From: Oribacterium parvum ACB1
Lineage (GTDB): Bacteria > Bacillota > Clostridia > Lachnospirales > Lachnospiraceae
Length of the DNA stretch: 64,000 bases
Reading direction: 5' to 3'
NCBI RefSeq assembly: GCF_000238055.2
Contig: NZ_KE148312.1
Coordinates: 1,794,501-1,858,500, forward strand
The notes below the pieces were generated by a model. The model did not search any database, was not told where the DNA came from, and saw only the letters and a program-made list of their open reading frames with translations. Numbering within the stretch: the first letter of the stretch is position 1; every line of letters starts with the position of its first letter. This document shows, piece after piece, positions 1 to 8,607 of this stretch. Both the position numbers and the translations under genes were made by a program.

Positions 1-1
1 C

Positions 2-1231
2 ATCGTGGTTTCCGCACCGGGGAAAAGAGATAGCAGGGATATTAAAGTGACCGACCTTTTTATTTCCTTATATGGGGCAGTCCAGGAAAAGAAAAAAGTA
101 GAGAGCATTGTAGAGAAGATTAAGAAGCGTTATCAGGAAATCATTGATAATTTGTCTTTATCCATTTCTTTGGATGAAGACTTTGCGGAAATAGTGGGAA
201 AGCTTACAGAGGGGGCCAGCCTGGACTACGCTGCATCCAGAGGAGAATATTTAAATGCACGTGTTATGGCGGAATACTTGGGATTTCCTTTTGTTGATGC
301 GGAAGACTTAATTTTCTTTTCCGGAGAATCCTGTGATTTCAAAAAAACGGAGGAGGTGGCGAAGTCCGTTCTTTCCTCTCTGGAATATGCGGTTATTCCC
401 GGTTTTTACGGTGTCAATGAAAAAGGGGAAGTTGTAACCTTTAGTAGAGGCGGTTCCGATGTGACAGGTTCTCTTGTTGCCGCAGCCGTTTATGCAGACT
501 TATACGAAAACTGGACCGATGTTTCCGGATTTTTAGTTTCTGATCCTCATATCGTAGAGAATCCGGAGGTTATTGATTATATTACCTATAGAGAGCTTCG
601 AGAATTAAGCTATATGGGAGCAGGGGTTTTGCATGAAGACGCGATTTTCCCGGTAAGAAAAGAGGGAATTCCCATTCAGATTAAGAACACCAATGCTCCT
701 GAGGATCATGGGACTATGATTGTGGCCAATACACTGAAAAAGCCTCGTTTTATTATCACCGGTATTGCCGGAAAGAAGAATTTCTGTTCCATTAATATTG
801 AAAAAGCAATGATGAATGCGGAAATCGGCTTTATCAGAAAGGTTCTTTCCGTTATTGAAGAGAATGGTATTTCCGTAGAGCATACGCCTTCCGGAATTGA
901 TACCTTGACACTCTTTATTCATCAGGAGGAGCTGGAGTCTCACGAGCAAAAGGTATTGCAAGGTATTCAGAGAGCGGTGAATCCGGATCTCATTGAGTTG
1001 GAATCGGATCTTTCTCTGATTGCGGTTGTGGGAAGAGGAATGAAGTCTTCTCGCGGTGTTGCAGGTAGAATCTTCTCTGCTCTTGCCCATGAATACATTA
1101 ACATCAAGATGATTGACCAGGGTTCATCCGAGTACAATATCATCATCGGTGTAAAGAATGAAAACTTTGAGGCGGCTATCAAAGCCATATATAATATGTT
1201 TGTACTTTCTGCATTGCCTGCTAAAAAATAG
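2..1231 (+). CDS. Aspartokinase, 5' end cut off by the window edge
   Basis: The open frame runs in from the window edge, so the N-terminal nucleotide-binding strand and the Lys-Phe-Gly-Gly motif are missing and the GTG at 5 is not a real start. What remains opens with VVSAPGKR and KVTDLF, typical of monofunctional aspartate kinases, and ends with paired ACT-type regulatory domains (roughly the last 130 residues, containing LIAVVGRGM and the SSEYNIIIGV stretch). The enzyme phosphorylates aspartate, the first step to lysine, threonine, methionine and diaminopimelate. ACT domains imply feedback control by an end product, but which amino acid cannot be read here. The next enzyme of the pathway, asd, is in the window but 46 kb away. 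The remaining 409 codons fit a family length near 440 to 450. Confidence 0.93.
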   Translation: MVVSAPGKRDSRDIKVTDLFISLYGAVQEKKKVESIVEKIKKRYQEIIDNLSLSISLDEDFAEIVGKLTEGASLDYAASRGEYLNARVMAEYLGFPFVDAEDLIFFSGESCDFKKTEEVAKSVLSSLEYAVIPGFYGVNEKGEVVTFSRGGSDVTGSLVAAAVYADLYENWTDVSGFLVSDPHIVENPEVIDYITYRELRELSYMGAGVLHEDAIFPVRKEGIPIQIKNTNAPEDHGTMIVANTLKKPRFIITGIAGKKNFCSINIEKAMMNAEIGFIRKVLSVIEENGISVEHTPSGIDTLTLFIHQEELESHEQKVLQGIQRAVNPDLIELESDLSLIAVVGRGMKSSRGVAGRIFSALAHEYINIKMIDQGSSEYNIIIGVKNENFEAAIKAIYNMFVLSALPAKK

Positions 1232-1359
1232 AGGGAGCTTCCAAACAAATAAAGCGGTTAAAAAGAACAGGAATCATAACAAGAGACAGCAAGTAGTGCT
1301 TTAATAGACTTAAAAAAGAACCGTTTGGAAAAACTAAGAAAGAGATAAAAGGGAGAAAA

Positions 1360-2625
1360 GTGGATATTATTGTGGTTGGCGGCGGGCCTGCAGGAATGAT
1401 GGCGGCGATTTCTGCAAGACAGGTGAATAAAACTGCTGAAGTTCTCTTGATTGAAAAAAATGAAAAACTTGGGAAAAAGCTTTTTATTACCGGAAAAGGA
1501 AGGGGAAATCTAACTAATAGCTGCGAAGAAGAACAGTTTTTTTCGCATTTTTTGAGAAATCCTCGCTTTATTTATCCTGCTTTTCGGGCTCTTTCCAATA
1601 GAGACTTGATGGACTTTATTGAGAAAAACGGTTGTGCTTTAAAAGAAGAGCGAGGAGGAAGAATTTTCCCTGTCAGCAATAAGGCCTATTCGTTAACCGA
1701 TGCATTAAAATCTGCCTTAAAAAAATACGCCGTTAAGGTGGAATGCAATCAGACTTTGAAAGTGATCAAAAGAAAGGAAGAAGGCTTCCTGTGCCGGATT
1801 GGGAACAAGGAAATTGATACAAAAAAGCTTATTCTTGCTACAGGCGGTCTCTCTTATCCCTCTACCGGTTCTACCGGAGACGGCTACCGTTTTGCCAAAG
1901 AACTGTCTATTCCGGTTACAAAGCTCTATCCGTCTTTAGTAAAAATGGAAGTTTTGGAAGAGGATATTTTTTCTCTTTCCGGGCTGAAGCTAAAGCATAT
2001 TGTGGCTAGCGTGGAAGATGAAAAAGGGAAGGTATATGGGAAAAAGACGGGAGAACTTTATTTTCAAAAGGACTCCGTATTCGGTCCGACCGTTCTTTCC
2101 CTTTCTGCAGAGCTTTCCCCGGCGATTCATGAATCTCCTATGGGGAGTTTCACGATAGTCATTGATTTAAAGGGAGAAATGGAGGATTTCGATTCCTCTT
2201 TCTTAGCGGAATGTGAAATAAGAGGAAAAGAAAGTATCAAAGATTTGATCAAGGAGAAGCTCCCTAAGCAGCTATTTCCGACCTTTTTAAAACGCTTGGA
2301 AAAAGAAGGGGTCGCTTTGGAAAAAAAGGCTTCTGAATGTAAAAAAGAGGAACGAAAAAAGATTTTAAAGCTCTTTCATCGTTTTAGTTTTACGATTGCC
2401 GCTACAGGAGACTATAAGGAAGCGATTGTTACCATAGGCGGAATTGATACAAAGGCTCTTTCCAAGAAAACCATGGAAGTGAAGTCGGTTCCTGGACTCT
2501 ATTTTGCAGGAGAAGTCATCGATGTGGATGCCTATACGGGCGGATATAATATGCAGATTGCCTTTTCCACAGGATATCTTGCCGGAAAGTCTGCGGGTGA
2601 GTCTCTTGCCCTACAGTTATTGTGA
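1360..2625 (+). CDS. BaiN/HI0933-like FAD-dependent oxidoreductase
   Basis: A 421-residue flavoprotein. The N-terminus MDIIVVGGGPAGMMAA is a Rossmann dinucleotide-binding motif, followed by KLGKKLFITGKGRGNLTN, the signature of the HI0933/YhiN/BaiN family, and near the C-terminus PGLYFAGEVIDVDAYTGGYN, which closes the FAD site. The length is that of the family. Members are cytoplasmic NAD(P)/FAD enzymes of mostly unknown substrate; some gut relatives act in bile acid dehydroxylation, but nothing here shows that. The start is GTG with GGGAG five bases upstream. The gene stands alone between the aspartokinase and cmk, with about 195 bases of A-rich repetitive spacer after it. Confidence 0.88.
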   Translation: MDIIVVGGGPAGMMAAISARQVNKTAEVLLIEKNEKLGKKLFITGKGRGNLTNSCEEEQFFSHFLRNPRFIYPAFRALSNRDLMDFIEKNGCALKEERGGRIFPVSNKAYSLTDALKSALKKYAVKVECNQTLKVIKRKEEGFLCRIGNKEIDTKKLILATGGLSYPSTGSTGDGYRFAKELSIPVTKLYPSLVKMEVLEEDIFSLSGLKLKHIVASVEDEKGKVYGKKTGELYFQKDSVFGPTVLSLSAELSPAIHESPMGSFTIVIDLKGEMEDFDSSFLAECEIRGKESIKDLIKEKLPKQLFPTFLKRLEKEGVALEKKASECKKEERKKILKLFHRFSFTIAATGDYKEAIVTIGGIDTKALSKKTMEVKSVPGLYFAGEVIDVDAYTGGYNMQIAFSTGYLAGKSAGESLALQLL

Positions 2626-2685
2626 AATATGGATACCCGGACTAATGGATACATGGACAAAAAGAGATGCGGAAATATGAAGAAA

Positions 2686-2775
2686 GAACAGAATACATAA
2701 CGAAAAAACAAAAAACATAAAAAAAGAGCAAATAACATAATAAAGAGCAAAAACATAAAAGGAGCAGGAAATACA
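2686..2775. repeat. Degenerate A-rich tandem repeats upstream of cmk
   Basis: Several imperfect copies of an 18-22 base unit built on AAGAGCAAAAACATAA follow one another. Copies differ by short insertions of A. They end just before the cmk ribosome binding site, so they form part of its leader or promoter region. No function can be read from the sequence. Confidence 0.5.
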
Positions 2776-2821
2776 AATCGTATAAAAAGCTCGCAGAATC
2801 AAAGAGAAAAAGGAGAATATT

Positions 2822-3490
2822 ATGCCATACTCAATTGCCATAGATGGACCTGCAGGGGCTGGAAAATCCACGATTGCTAAGGCTGTAGCAAAAAGTTTGG
2901 GCTATTATTACGTGGATACAGGAGCCTTGTACAGAGGATTGGCCTTCGGGCTTTTGCAAAAAGGGGTTCCTTTCGTGAATGAAAAGGCAGTGGAAGAAGA
3001 AATCAAGAATATAGATGTTGAGCTTCTTTATGAGGACGGTGTACAAAAGGTTCTTTCCAACGGCGTGGATTGCAGTGCCTATATTCGTACTTCGGAAATA
3101 GGCGAGGGAGCTTCCGTGATTTCACAGTATGCTTCCGTTCGAGAGAAGCTCCTGGATTTACAGAGGAATGTGGCAAGGCAACATTCCTGTGTGATGGACG
3201 GGAGAGACATCGGTTCCGTAGTACTTCCCCATGCCAATAAAAAGTTCTTTCTGACCGCGTCTTGTGAAGTGCGTGCAAAAAGAAGAACACTGGAGTTTCA
3301 GGAAAAGGGAGAGTCTGCAGACTATGAAACAATTTTAGACGAAGTAAAAAAAAGAGATGAGAGAGATATGAACCGCGCTGTGGCGCCTTTGAAACAGGTC
3401 GAAGATGCAATTTTAATTGACAGCTCAAACTTAAGCATAGATGAGGTCGTGGATTGTATCCTTAGTTACTGTGTGGGAAGCGAGGCATAA
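2822..3490 (+). CDS. cmk: Cytidylate kinase
   Basis: A 222-residue kinase that phosphorylates CMP and dCMP with ATP. The P-loop GPAGAGKST is at residues 9-17, followed by VDTGALYRG, the CMP-binding signature, and later DGRDIGSVVLP, also diagnostic. The length is typical. The ATG has AAAAGGAG seven bases upstream. cmk is followed after a single base by ispH, and ispH overlaps rpsA; this cmk-ispH-rpsA order is common in clostridia and suggests one transcript. A nearby GTG-type extension of the downstream frame into cmk is rejected because the ispH ATG directly follows the cmk stop. Confidence 0.96.
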   Translation: MPYSIAIDGPAGAGKSTIAKAVAKSLGYYYVDTGALYRGLAFGLLQKGVPFVNEKAVEEEIKNIDVELLYEDGVQKVLSNGVDCSAYIRTSEIGEGASVISQYASVREKLLDLQRNVARQHSCVMDGRDIGSVVLPHANKKFFLTASCEVRAKRRTLEFQEKGESADYETILDEVKKRDERDMNRAVAPLKQVEDAILIDSSNLSIDEVVDCILSYCVGSEA

Positions 3491-3491
3491 T

Positions 3492-4364
3492 ATGGCGGTT
3501 GTCCTTGCAAAAAGTGCCGGCTTTTGCTTTGGAGTGGATCGGGCCGTAGAGGCAGTCTACCGTGTTTTGGAAGAGGAAGAAAAAAAAGAGCCTGCCTTAA
3601 GGCTTCCGATTTATACTTACGGGCCGATAGTTCATAACGAAAGAATAGTAGAGGAACTGGAAGAACGCGGTGTACGAGTATTGAAAAGCCTGAAGGAACT
3701 GACAGAACTTGCAGAAGGAATTGTAGTTATCCGTGCTCATGGTGTAGGGAAAGAAATCTATGAGACGCTGGAACAAAGAGGTTTAAAAATCGTAGACAGC
3801 TCCTGTCCCTTTGTAAGAAAAATACAGAAACTTGTTGCAGAACATACCAAAAACGGGGAGTCGGTGATTGTTATGGGAGATCCGGAACATCCTGAAGTGC
3901 AAGGTATCCTTGGCTGGGGAGAGGGCGATGTCATTGCCTTAAAAGGAGTAGAAGAGGTAGAGGCTCTGCCGGATGGTAACGGAAAAAATGTATTTATAGT
4001 GGCACAAACAACTTTCCATATTGACAAATTCAAAGTAGTTCTTGAAACTTTTAAAAAAAAGGGGTATCATACTTCTGTTATCAATACGATTTGCAACGCA
4101 ACTTTCGAACGTCAGTCAGAAGCAAGGGAATTAGCTGGTAAGTCCGATGCCATGGTGGTTATCGGAGGAAGCAGTTCATCTAACACAAAAAAGTTATATG
4201 AGATATGCAAGGCGATTTGTCCTAACACCCAGCTGATACAAACGGTGAAAGATCTCAAATTCAACTCGGATGAAGCGATTCGCAACGTAGGTATCACAGC
4301 AGGGGCAAGCACCCCAAAAGAAATTATAGAGGAGGTTCTAACTTATGTCAGAAATGAGTTTTGA
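3492..4364 (+). CDS. ispH: 4-hydroxy-3-methylbut-2-enyl diphosphate reductase
   Basis: A 290-residue [4Fe-4S] enzyme of the MEP isoprenoid pathway, converting HMBPP into IPP and DMAPP. The three cluster cysteines are visible in AGFCFGV (Cys12), SSCPFVRK and NTICNATFERQ, with the phosphate-binding HGVGKE and GGSSSSNTKK motifs. The ATG at 3492 follows the cmk TAA by one base. The 3' end overlaps the start of rpsA by 20 bases, and the rpsA ribosome binding site GGAGGT lies inside ispH. In many related clostridia IspH and S1 form a single fused protein; here they are two overlapping frames in different phases. Confidence 0.96.
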   Translation: MAVVLAKSAGFCFGVDRAVEAVYRVLEEEEKKEPALRLPIYTYGPIVHNERIVEELEERGVRVLKSLKELTELAEGIVVIRAHGVGKEIYETLEQRGLKIVDSSCPFVRKIQKLVAEHTKNGESVIVMGDPEHPEVQGILGWGEGDVIALKGVEEVEALPDGNGKNVFIVAQTTFHIDKFKVVLETFKKKGYHTSVINTICNATFERQSEARELAGKSDAMVVIGGSSSSNTKKLYEICKAICPNTQLIQTVKDLKFNSDEAIRNVGITAGASTPKEIIEEVLTYVRNEF

Positions 4365-5451
4365 ACAATTGCTTGAAGAATCATTAAAGTCGGTTCACGC
4401 AGGAGAAATCGTTACGGGAACAGTCATCAGTGTAAAGCCTGATGAGATTGCATTGAACATCGGTTATAAGTCCGATGGAATCATGACAAGAAGTGATTAC
4501 AGTGCAGACAACCAGTTGGATCTTACTACCGTTGTAAAGGTAGGAGACGAAATTGAGTGTAAGGTTAAGAAGGTTAACGACGGAGAAGGTCAGGTCGTAC
4601 TTTCCCACAGAGATGCTTTACAGTCTAAGGCTTCCGAGGAATTAAGAAAGGCTTTCGAAGAGAATGCTATCCTTACAGGAAAAGTAGTGCAGGTAGTAAA
4701 GGGCGGACTGAATGTAGAAGTTGATGGAGCAAGAATCTTCGTTCCCGCATCTTTGGTATCCGATAGCTTTGAGAGAGATTTAAATAAATATCAGGGACAG
4801 GATATTCAGTTTGTAATTACAGAGTTTAATCCGGCCAAGAGAAGAATCATCGGTGACAGAAAGCAGATTATGTCTGCACAGAAGAAGGAGCAGCACGACA
4901 AGCTTTTCTCTGAGCTTGCAGAAGGCGATGTTCGTACCGGTGTAGTGAAGAACCTTACAGACTTTGGTGCGTTTATCGATCTTGGAGGAGCAGATGGACT
5001 GCTTCACATCTCCGAGATGAGCTGGGGAAGAATCGAGAATCCGAAGAAGCTCTTTAAGCCGGGACAGGAAGTAGAAGTTTTGGTTAAGGAAATCAGCGGA
5101 GAGAGAATCGCTCTTACCAGAAAGTTCCCGAATGAGAATCCGTGGAAGGATGCTGAGAGCAAGTACGCTGTAGGTGAGATCGTAAAGGGAAAAGTTGCAA
5201 GAATGACCGACTTTGGTGCATTCATCGAGCTGGATAAGGGAATCGATGCGCTTTTGCATGTTTCTCAGATTTCCAAGGATCATGTAAACAAGCCGTCCGA
5301 TGTACTTGAGCCGGGCCAGGAAATCGAGGCAAGAGTGGTTGATCTTGATGTAGATAATCACAAGATTTCTCTTTCCATCAAGGCACTTCTTCCGGAAGAT
5401 GAGCAGGATACTGCTGATGTAGATGTAGCTGCTGCAAGCGAAGAGGAATAA
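4345..5451 (+). CDS. rpsA: 30S ribosomal protein S1 (four S1 domains)
   Basis: A 368-residue RNA-binding protein with four S1 (OB-fold) repeats at about residues 19-85, 103-167, 188-256 and 273-342. The third and fourth repeats carry the classic FGAFIDLGG-DGLLHISEMSW and FGAFIELDKGIDALLHVSQIS sequences. Low-GC Gram-positive S1 homologues usually have four domains, against six in E. coli. The C-terminus is acidic. Start ATG at 4345 with GGAGGT at 4331-4336, inside the end of ispH, which implies translational coupling. A rho-independent terminator follows at about 5548. Confidence 0.95.
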   Translation: MSEMSFEQLLEESLKSVHAGEIVTGTVISVKPDEIALNIGYKSDGIMTRSDYSADNQLDLTTVVKVGDEIECKVKKVNDGEGQVVLSHRDALQSKASEELRKAFEENAILTGKVVQVVKGGLNVEVDGARIFVPASLVSDSFERDLNKYQGQDIQFVITEFNPAKRRIIGDRKQIMSAQKKEQHDKLFSELAEGDVRTGVVKNLTDFGAFIDLGGADGLLHISEMSWGRIENPKKLFKPGQEVEVLVKEISGERIALTRKFPNENPWKDAESKYAVGEIVKGKVARMTDFGAFIELDKGIDALLHVSQISKDHVNKPSDVLEPGQEIEARVVDLDVDNHKISLSIKALLPEDEQDTADVDVAAASEEE

Positions 5452-5540
5452 TTCTATAATCTGTCTTTGAAGCGGTTCTCAATGAAAATCCTCGTTTCGA
5501 AGAAATAGTTTGAAGATTTTATTTCGCTAAAGAAATATAT

Positions 5541-5573
5541 TAAAAAAGGCTGAGCTATGCTCAGTCTTTTTTA
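5541..5573 (+). terminator. Rho-independent terminator after rpsA
   Basis: Stem GGCTGAGC (5548-5555) pairs with GCTCAGTC (5559-5566) around a three-base loop, with one G-U pair, and is followed by six T. It closes the cmk-ispH-rpsA transcript. Confidence 0.85.
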
Positions 5574-5623
5574 TACTTTTCATAATCCTTGAGAAGGCGT
5601 AGTATATAGGAGGAATACACGAT

Positions 5624-5662
5624 ATGATTAATAACGCAGATATTCATAATCAAACCATGTAG
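5624..5662 (+). CDS. Possible 12-codon leader peptide
   Basis: ATG at 5624 reads MINNADIHNQTM then TAG, with GGAGG at 5609-5613 ten bases upstream. It lies in the 290-base gap between rpsA and the CYTH gene and overlaps the first of two direct repeats. There is no conserved signature, and an ORF this short with an adjacent GGAGG can occur by chance. I list it because the ribosome binding site is otherwise unexplained. Confidence 0.2.
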   Translation: MINNADIHNQTM

Positions 5663-5677
5663 ATATTCATGATTAAA
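5638..5677. repeat. Pair of 17-bp direct repeats
   Basis: AGATATTCATAATCAAA (5638) and AGATATTCATGATTAAA (5661) are 23 bases apart and differ at two positions. They lie upstream of the CYTH gene and could be a duplicated regulatory site or a slippage product. Confidence 0.5.
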
Positions 5678-5744
5678 ATTTGAAGATCTAGTCTGGGGAA
5701 TTTTTATATGGATGCAATGCTATAGCAAAAACAGAGGAGTATAA

Positions 5745-6227
5745 ATGGGACTGGAAATAGAGAGAAAGTGGCTGGTAAAGGATGAAATTTTAAAAAAGCA
5801 AGACTGCATTCATCTGGAGGATTTTGACTATCGGGATATTAGCCAGGGCTATCTCTGTGCTGTTCCGGTTATACGAATTCGAAAATCAATAAAAAAGAGT
5901 GGAGAGAGCCACTACATGCTTTCCTATAAAGGGAGGGGGCTTTTAGAAAGAGAGGAGTATAATCTTCCTCTTACAGCTGAGGCATACGAGAGCCTAAAAG
6001 GGAAGATAGAAGGGCGACTTATTGAAAAGAGACGTTACATTTTGCCGTTCGGAAAATATAAGATTGAATTGGATATTTTTAAAGGAAAGCTGGAAGGCTT
6101 GATTTATGCCGAAGTGGAATTTCCCACAAAAGAAGAAGCGGAGAAATTTTCGGCACCGGAGTGGTTCAACCGAGAACTTACGGAAGAACCCGGAAATAGC
6201 AATGCGGATCTGGCTTTTAGAAATTAA
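5745..6227 (+). CDS. CYTH domain protein (triphosphate tunnel metalloenzyme family)
   Basis: A 160-residue single-domain protein starting MGLEIERKWLVKD, the EIERKFLV-type ExExK signature of the CYTH superfamily. Charged residues expected to line the tunnel follow in RIRKS, YKGRG, EREEY, EKRRYILP and KIELDIFKG. The family includes inorganic triphosphatases, thiamine triphosphatases and class IV adenylate cyclases; the bacterial short form seen here is most often an inorganic triphosphatase, but the substrate is not decided by sequence. RBS AGAGGAGT precedes the ATG. It appears monocistronic, with a separate promoter for tig downstream. Confidence 0.88.
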   Translation: MGLEIERKWLVKDEILKKQDCIHLEDFDYRDISQGYLCAVPVIRIRKSIKKSGESHYMLSYKGRGLLEREEYNLPLTAEAYESLKGKIEGRLIEKRRYILPFGKYKIELDIFKGKLEGLIYAEVEFPTKEEAEKFSAPEWFNRELTEEPGNSNADLAFRN

Positions 6228-6291
6228 AGGGAAGGACTAGGCGAAGGTTGGATTCTTCTCCTTGACAGGAGGCGGATTTTTCCTCTTTTTC

Positions 6292-6320
6292 TTGCAAGAA
6301 TCTTAGAGAAATGCTATACT
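6292..6320 (+). promoter_or_regulatory. Sigma-70 type promoter of tig
   Basis: TTGCAA (6292-6297), a 17-base spacer, then TATACT (6315-6320). Transcription would start near 6327, giving a leader of about 95 bases that contains a 7-bp hairpin (GGCTCTG / CGGAGCC, about 6331-6350). Confidence 0.75.
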
Positions 6321-6420
6321 TGTCCCTCGTAGGCTCTGCTTTAACGGAGCCCGAAAAAATGAGATCTTGTAGCAGTTGCGCAGGGCTCGTAAAGAAAGAA
6401 TATTTTTGGAGGTATGCGCA

Positions 6421-7755
6421 ATGAGCGTAAAAGTAGAAAATCTTGAGAAAAGCATGGCAAAGCTTACCGTTACGGTAGCTGCGGAAGAATTTGAAAAGGC
6501 AGTGGAAAGTGCCTATCAGAGAACAAAATCTCGTTATAATGTTCCGGGATTTCGTAAGGGAAAAGCAACAAGAAAGATGATTGAAAAGGCTTACGGAGCA
6601 CAGGTTTTCTATGATGCTGCATTAAATGAAGTATTGGATCGTCATTATCCTGAAGCAGCTGCCGAGTCGGGTCTGGATATTGTTTCTCGTCCGGAAATTG
6701 AAATCAAAGAGCTTGAAGAAGGCAAGGATTTGGTATTTACCGCTTCTGTTGCCGTTCGTCCTGAAGTAAAACTGGGTGAGTATTTTGGCGTAGAAGCTGA
6801 AAAGGCAGATGTATCCGTTTCTGCCAAGGAAGTTACCGAGAGATTGAATAGAGAGCTGGAGAAGAATTCCAGAATGATTGATGTAGACCGCGCCATTAAG
6901 AAGAACGATATTGCTACTATTGACTTTGTCGGTTCTGTAAATGGCAAGGAGTTTGCAGGCGGAAGAGGAGAGGACTATCCTCTTACTATCGGTTCCGGTA
7001 CCTTTATTCCCGGCTTTGAGGATCAGTTAATCGGAGCTAAAGCGGGGGATAATGTAGATGTTAAGGTCACCTTCCCGGAGAACTACGGAGCAAAGGATCT
7101 TGCCGGTAAGGAAGCACTCTTCAAAGTTACGGTAAAGCTTGTTAAAGAGAAGCAGGTTCCGAAGGCGGATGACGAGTTTGCCAGCGAGGTTTCCGAGTTC
7201 GATACCTTGGATGAGTATAAGAAGGACATTAAGAAGCAGATTAAGGAAGAGAAGGAAAAGAGAGCCGGATCTGAGGTAGAGAGTCACGTTATTGCCAAGG
7301 TGGTCGAGAATGCGGAAGTAGAACTTCCCGAGCCTATGGTGGCTACACAGCTTGATCAGATGTTCTATGATTATGCAAGACGCATGGAACAGCAGGGCAT
7401 TCCGATGGAACAGTACATGCAGATTACCGGGCTTACAGAGCAGGCCTTAAAAGAGCAGATGAGAGCATCTGCTGTACAGAATATCAAGACTTCTTTGGTG
7501 CTGGATGCGATTCAGAAAAAAGAGGGAATTGAGGCTTCTGATGAAAAACTTGAGGAAGAATTACAGAGAATCAGCGATCAGTATCGTATGAAGAAAGAAG
7601 ATTTTGTAAAGACTATCACAGATTCTCAGAAGGCTTCTATCAAGAGAGAGTTAAGCATTCAGGCTACTATTGATGCGTTGGTTGAAAAGGCAAAGCTTGT
7701 AAAGGCTGAGAAGAAGACAAAGAAGGAAGAAAAGGCGGAGAAGGAAGAAGCATAA
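6421..7755 (+). CDS. tig: Trigger factor, ribosome-associated chaperone
   Basis: A 444-residue protein of three domains: the ribosome-binding N-domain with the GFRKGK signature at residues 43-48, an FKBP-type peptidyl-prolyl isomerase domain at about 165-250 (KNDIATIDFVGSVNG, GSGTFIPGFEDQLIG, VTFPENYGAKDLAGK), and the helical chaperone domain. The C-terminus ends in a lysine/glutamate run (KAEKKTKKEEKAEKEE). The ATG at 6421 is chosen over the in-frame codon 45 bases upstream because GGAGG (6408-6412) sits eight bases before it. It binds nascent chains at the exit tunnel. Its position before clpP and clpX is the usual one. Confidence 0.96.
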   Translation: MSVKVENLEKSMAKLTVTVAAEEFEKAVESAYQRTKSRYNVPGFRKGKATRKMIEKAYGAQVFYDAALNEVLDRHYPEAAAESGLDIVSRPEIEIKELEEGKDLVFTASVAVRPEVKLGEYFGVEAEKADVSVSAKEVTERLNRELEKNSRMIDVDRAIKKNDIATIDFVGSVNGKEFAGGRGEDYPLTIGSGTFIPGFEDQLIGAKAGDNVDVKVTFPENYGAKDLAGKEALFKVTVKLVKEKQVPKADDEFASEVSEFDTLDEYKKDIKKQIKEEKEKRAGSEVESHVIAKVVENAEVELPEPMVATQLDQMFYDYARRMEQQGIPMEQYMQITGLTEQALKEQMRASAVQNIKTSLVLDAIQKKEGIEASDEKLEEELQRISDQYRMKKEDFVKTITDSQKASIKRELSIQATIDALVEKAKLVKAEKKTKKEEKAEKEEA

Positions 7756-7844
7756 GTATAAGTAAAAGTATAAATCTGTATGGCTTACTTCTATTTCGGA
7801 CTCATCCGAGAATTATTCTTTTGGATAATGTAGATAATCCTATG

Positions 7845-7872
7845 GAGCGGTGTTATCACAACACCGCTCTTT
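7845..7872 (+). terminator. Rho-independent terminator after tig
   Basis: A perfect 10-bp stem GAGCGGTGTT (7845-7854) / AACACCGCTC (7860-7869) with a five-base loop. Only three T follow, so termination may be partial. Confidence 0.65.
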
Positions 7873-7897
7873 CAGTTCACAAAATATTTACAGTTTC

Positions 7898-7942
7898 TTA
7901 AACCAACGGTTTAAACGGAAAGATAAATTTCTGTGTTAATAT
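7898..7942 (+). promoter_or_regulatory. clpP promoter region with a palindrome
   Basis: An extended -10 (TG at 7934-7935 then TAATAT at 7937-7942) lies about 30 bases before the clpP start. Just upstream is a perfect palindrome TTAAACC-AAC-GGTTTAA (7898-7914), which overlaps where the -35 would be and could be an operator. It does not match the CtsR heptad repeat I know. Confidence 0.4.
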
Positions 7943-7974
7943 AAGAGAAAATAAGGTCTATTAGGAGGTAACAG

Positions 7975-8604
7975 ATGAAAGATTACTTATTTCCACATAA
8001 TATAACGACAATACCCTATGTTATTCAGTCTACCAGTAGAGGAGAACGTTCCTACGATATCTTTTCAAGACTTTTGAATGAGCGTATTGTTTTTCTTGGA
8101 GATGAAGTAAACAGTGATACGGCTTCTTTGGTCATTGCACAACTTCTTTTCCTGGAGTCGGAGGATCCGGATAAGGATATATTTCTTTATATCAATTCTC
8201 CGGGCGGGTCCGTTACTGCAGGTATGGGAATTTATGACACCATGCAGTACATTAAGTGTGACGTATCCACGATCTGCGTAGGAATGGCGGCTTCTATGGG
8301 AGCTTTTCTTCTTGCCGGCGGAGCGAAAGGGAAGAGAATGATTCTCCCGAATGCGGAGGTGATGATTCATCAGCCTTCCGGCGGTGCGCAAGGTCAGGCA
8401 ACGGAGATTCAGATTACGGCAGAGTGGATTCTCCGTACAAAGAAAAACCTTGCCAAGATTCTTGCGGAAAATTGTAATCAGCCTGTGGAAAAGGTTATGG
8501 AAGATACAGAAAGAGACCACTGGATGTCTGCGGAACAGGCACTGGAGTATGGACTTGTTGACCATATTTTCAAAAAACGTAGTGAGATAGAGGAGAAAAA
8601 ATAA
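7975..8604 (+). CDS. clpP: ATP-dependent Clp protease proteolytic subunit
   Basis: A 209-residue serine peptidase with catalytic triad Ser107 (in GMAASMGA), His132 (in MIHQPSGG) and Asp181 (in TERDHWM). The glycine-rich [14 protein letters not shown] segment forms the substrate-binding edge. It assembles as a tetradecameric chamber fed by ClpX. RBS TTAGGAGG is seven bases upstream of the ATG. clpX starts three bases after the stop, so the two subunits are co-expressed. Length and motifs are entirely typical. Confidence 0.97.
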   Translation: MKDYLFPHNITTIPYVIQSTSRGERSYDIFSRLLNERIVFLGDEVNSDTASLVIAQLLFLESEDPDKDIFLYINSPGGSVTAGMGIYDTMQYIKCDVSTICVGMAASMGAFLLAGGAKGKRMILPNAEVMIHQPSGGAQGQATEIQITAEWILRTKKNLAKILAENCNQPVEKVMEDTERDHWMSAEQALEYGLVDHIFKKRSEIEEKK

Positions 8605-8607
8605 GAG

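Noticed and set aside
605-1090. Minus-strand ORF opposite the aspartokinase.
   Set aside because: Shadow of the plus-strand gene; no ribosome binding site and no recognisable protein. The same applies to the other long minus-strand frames.
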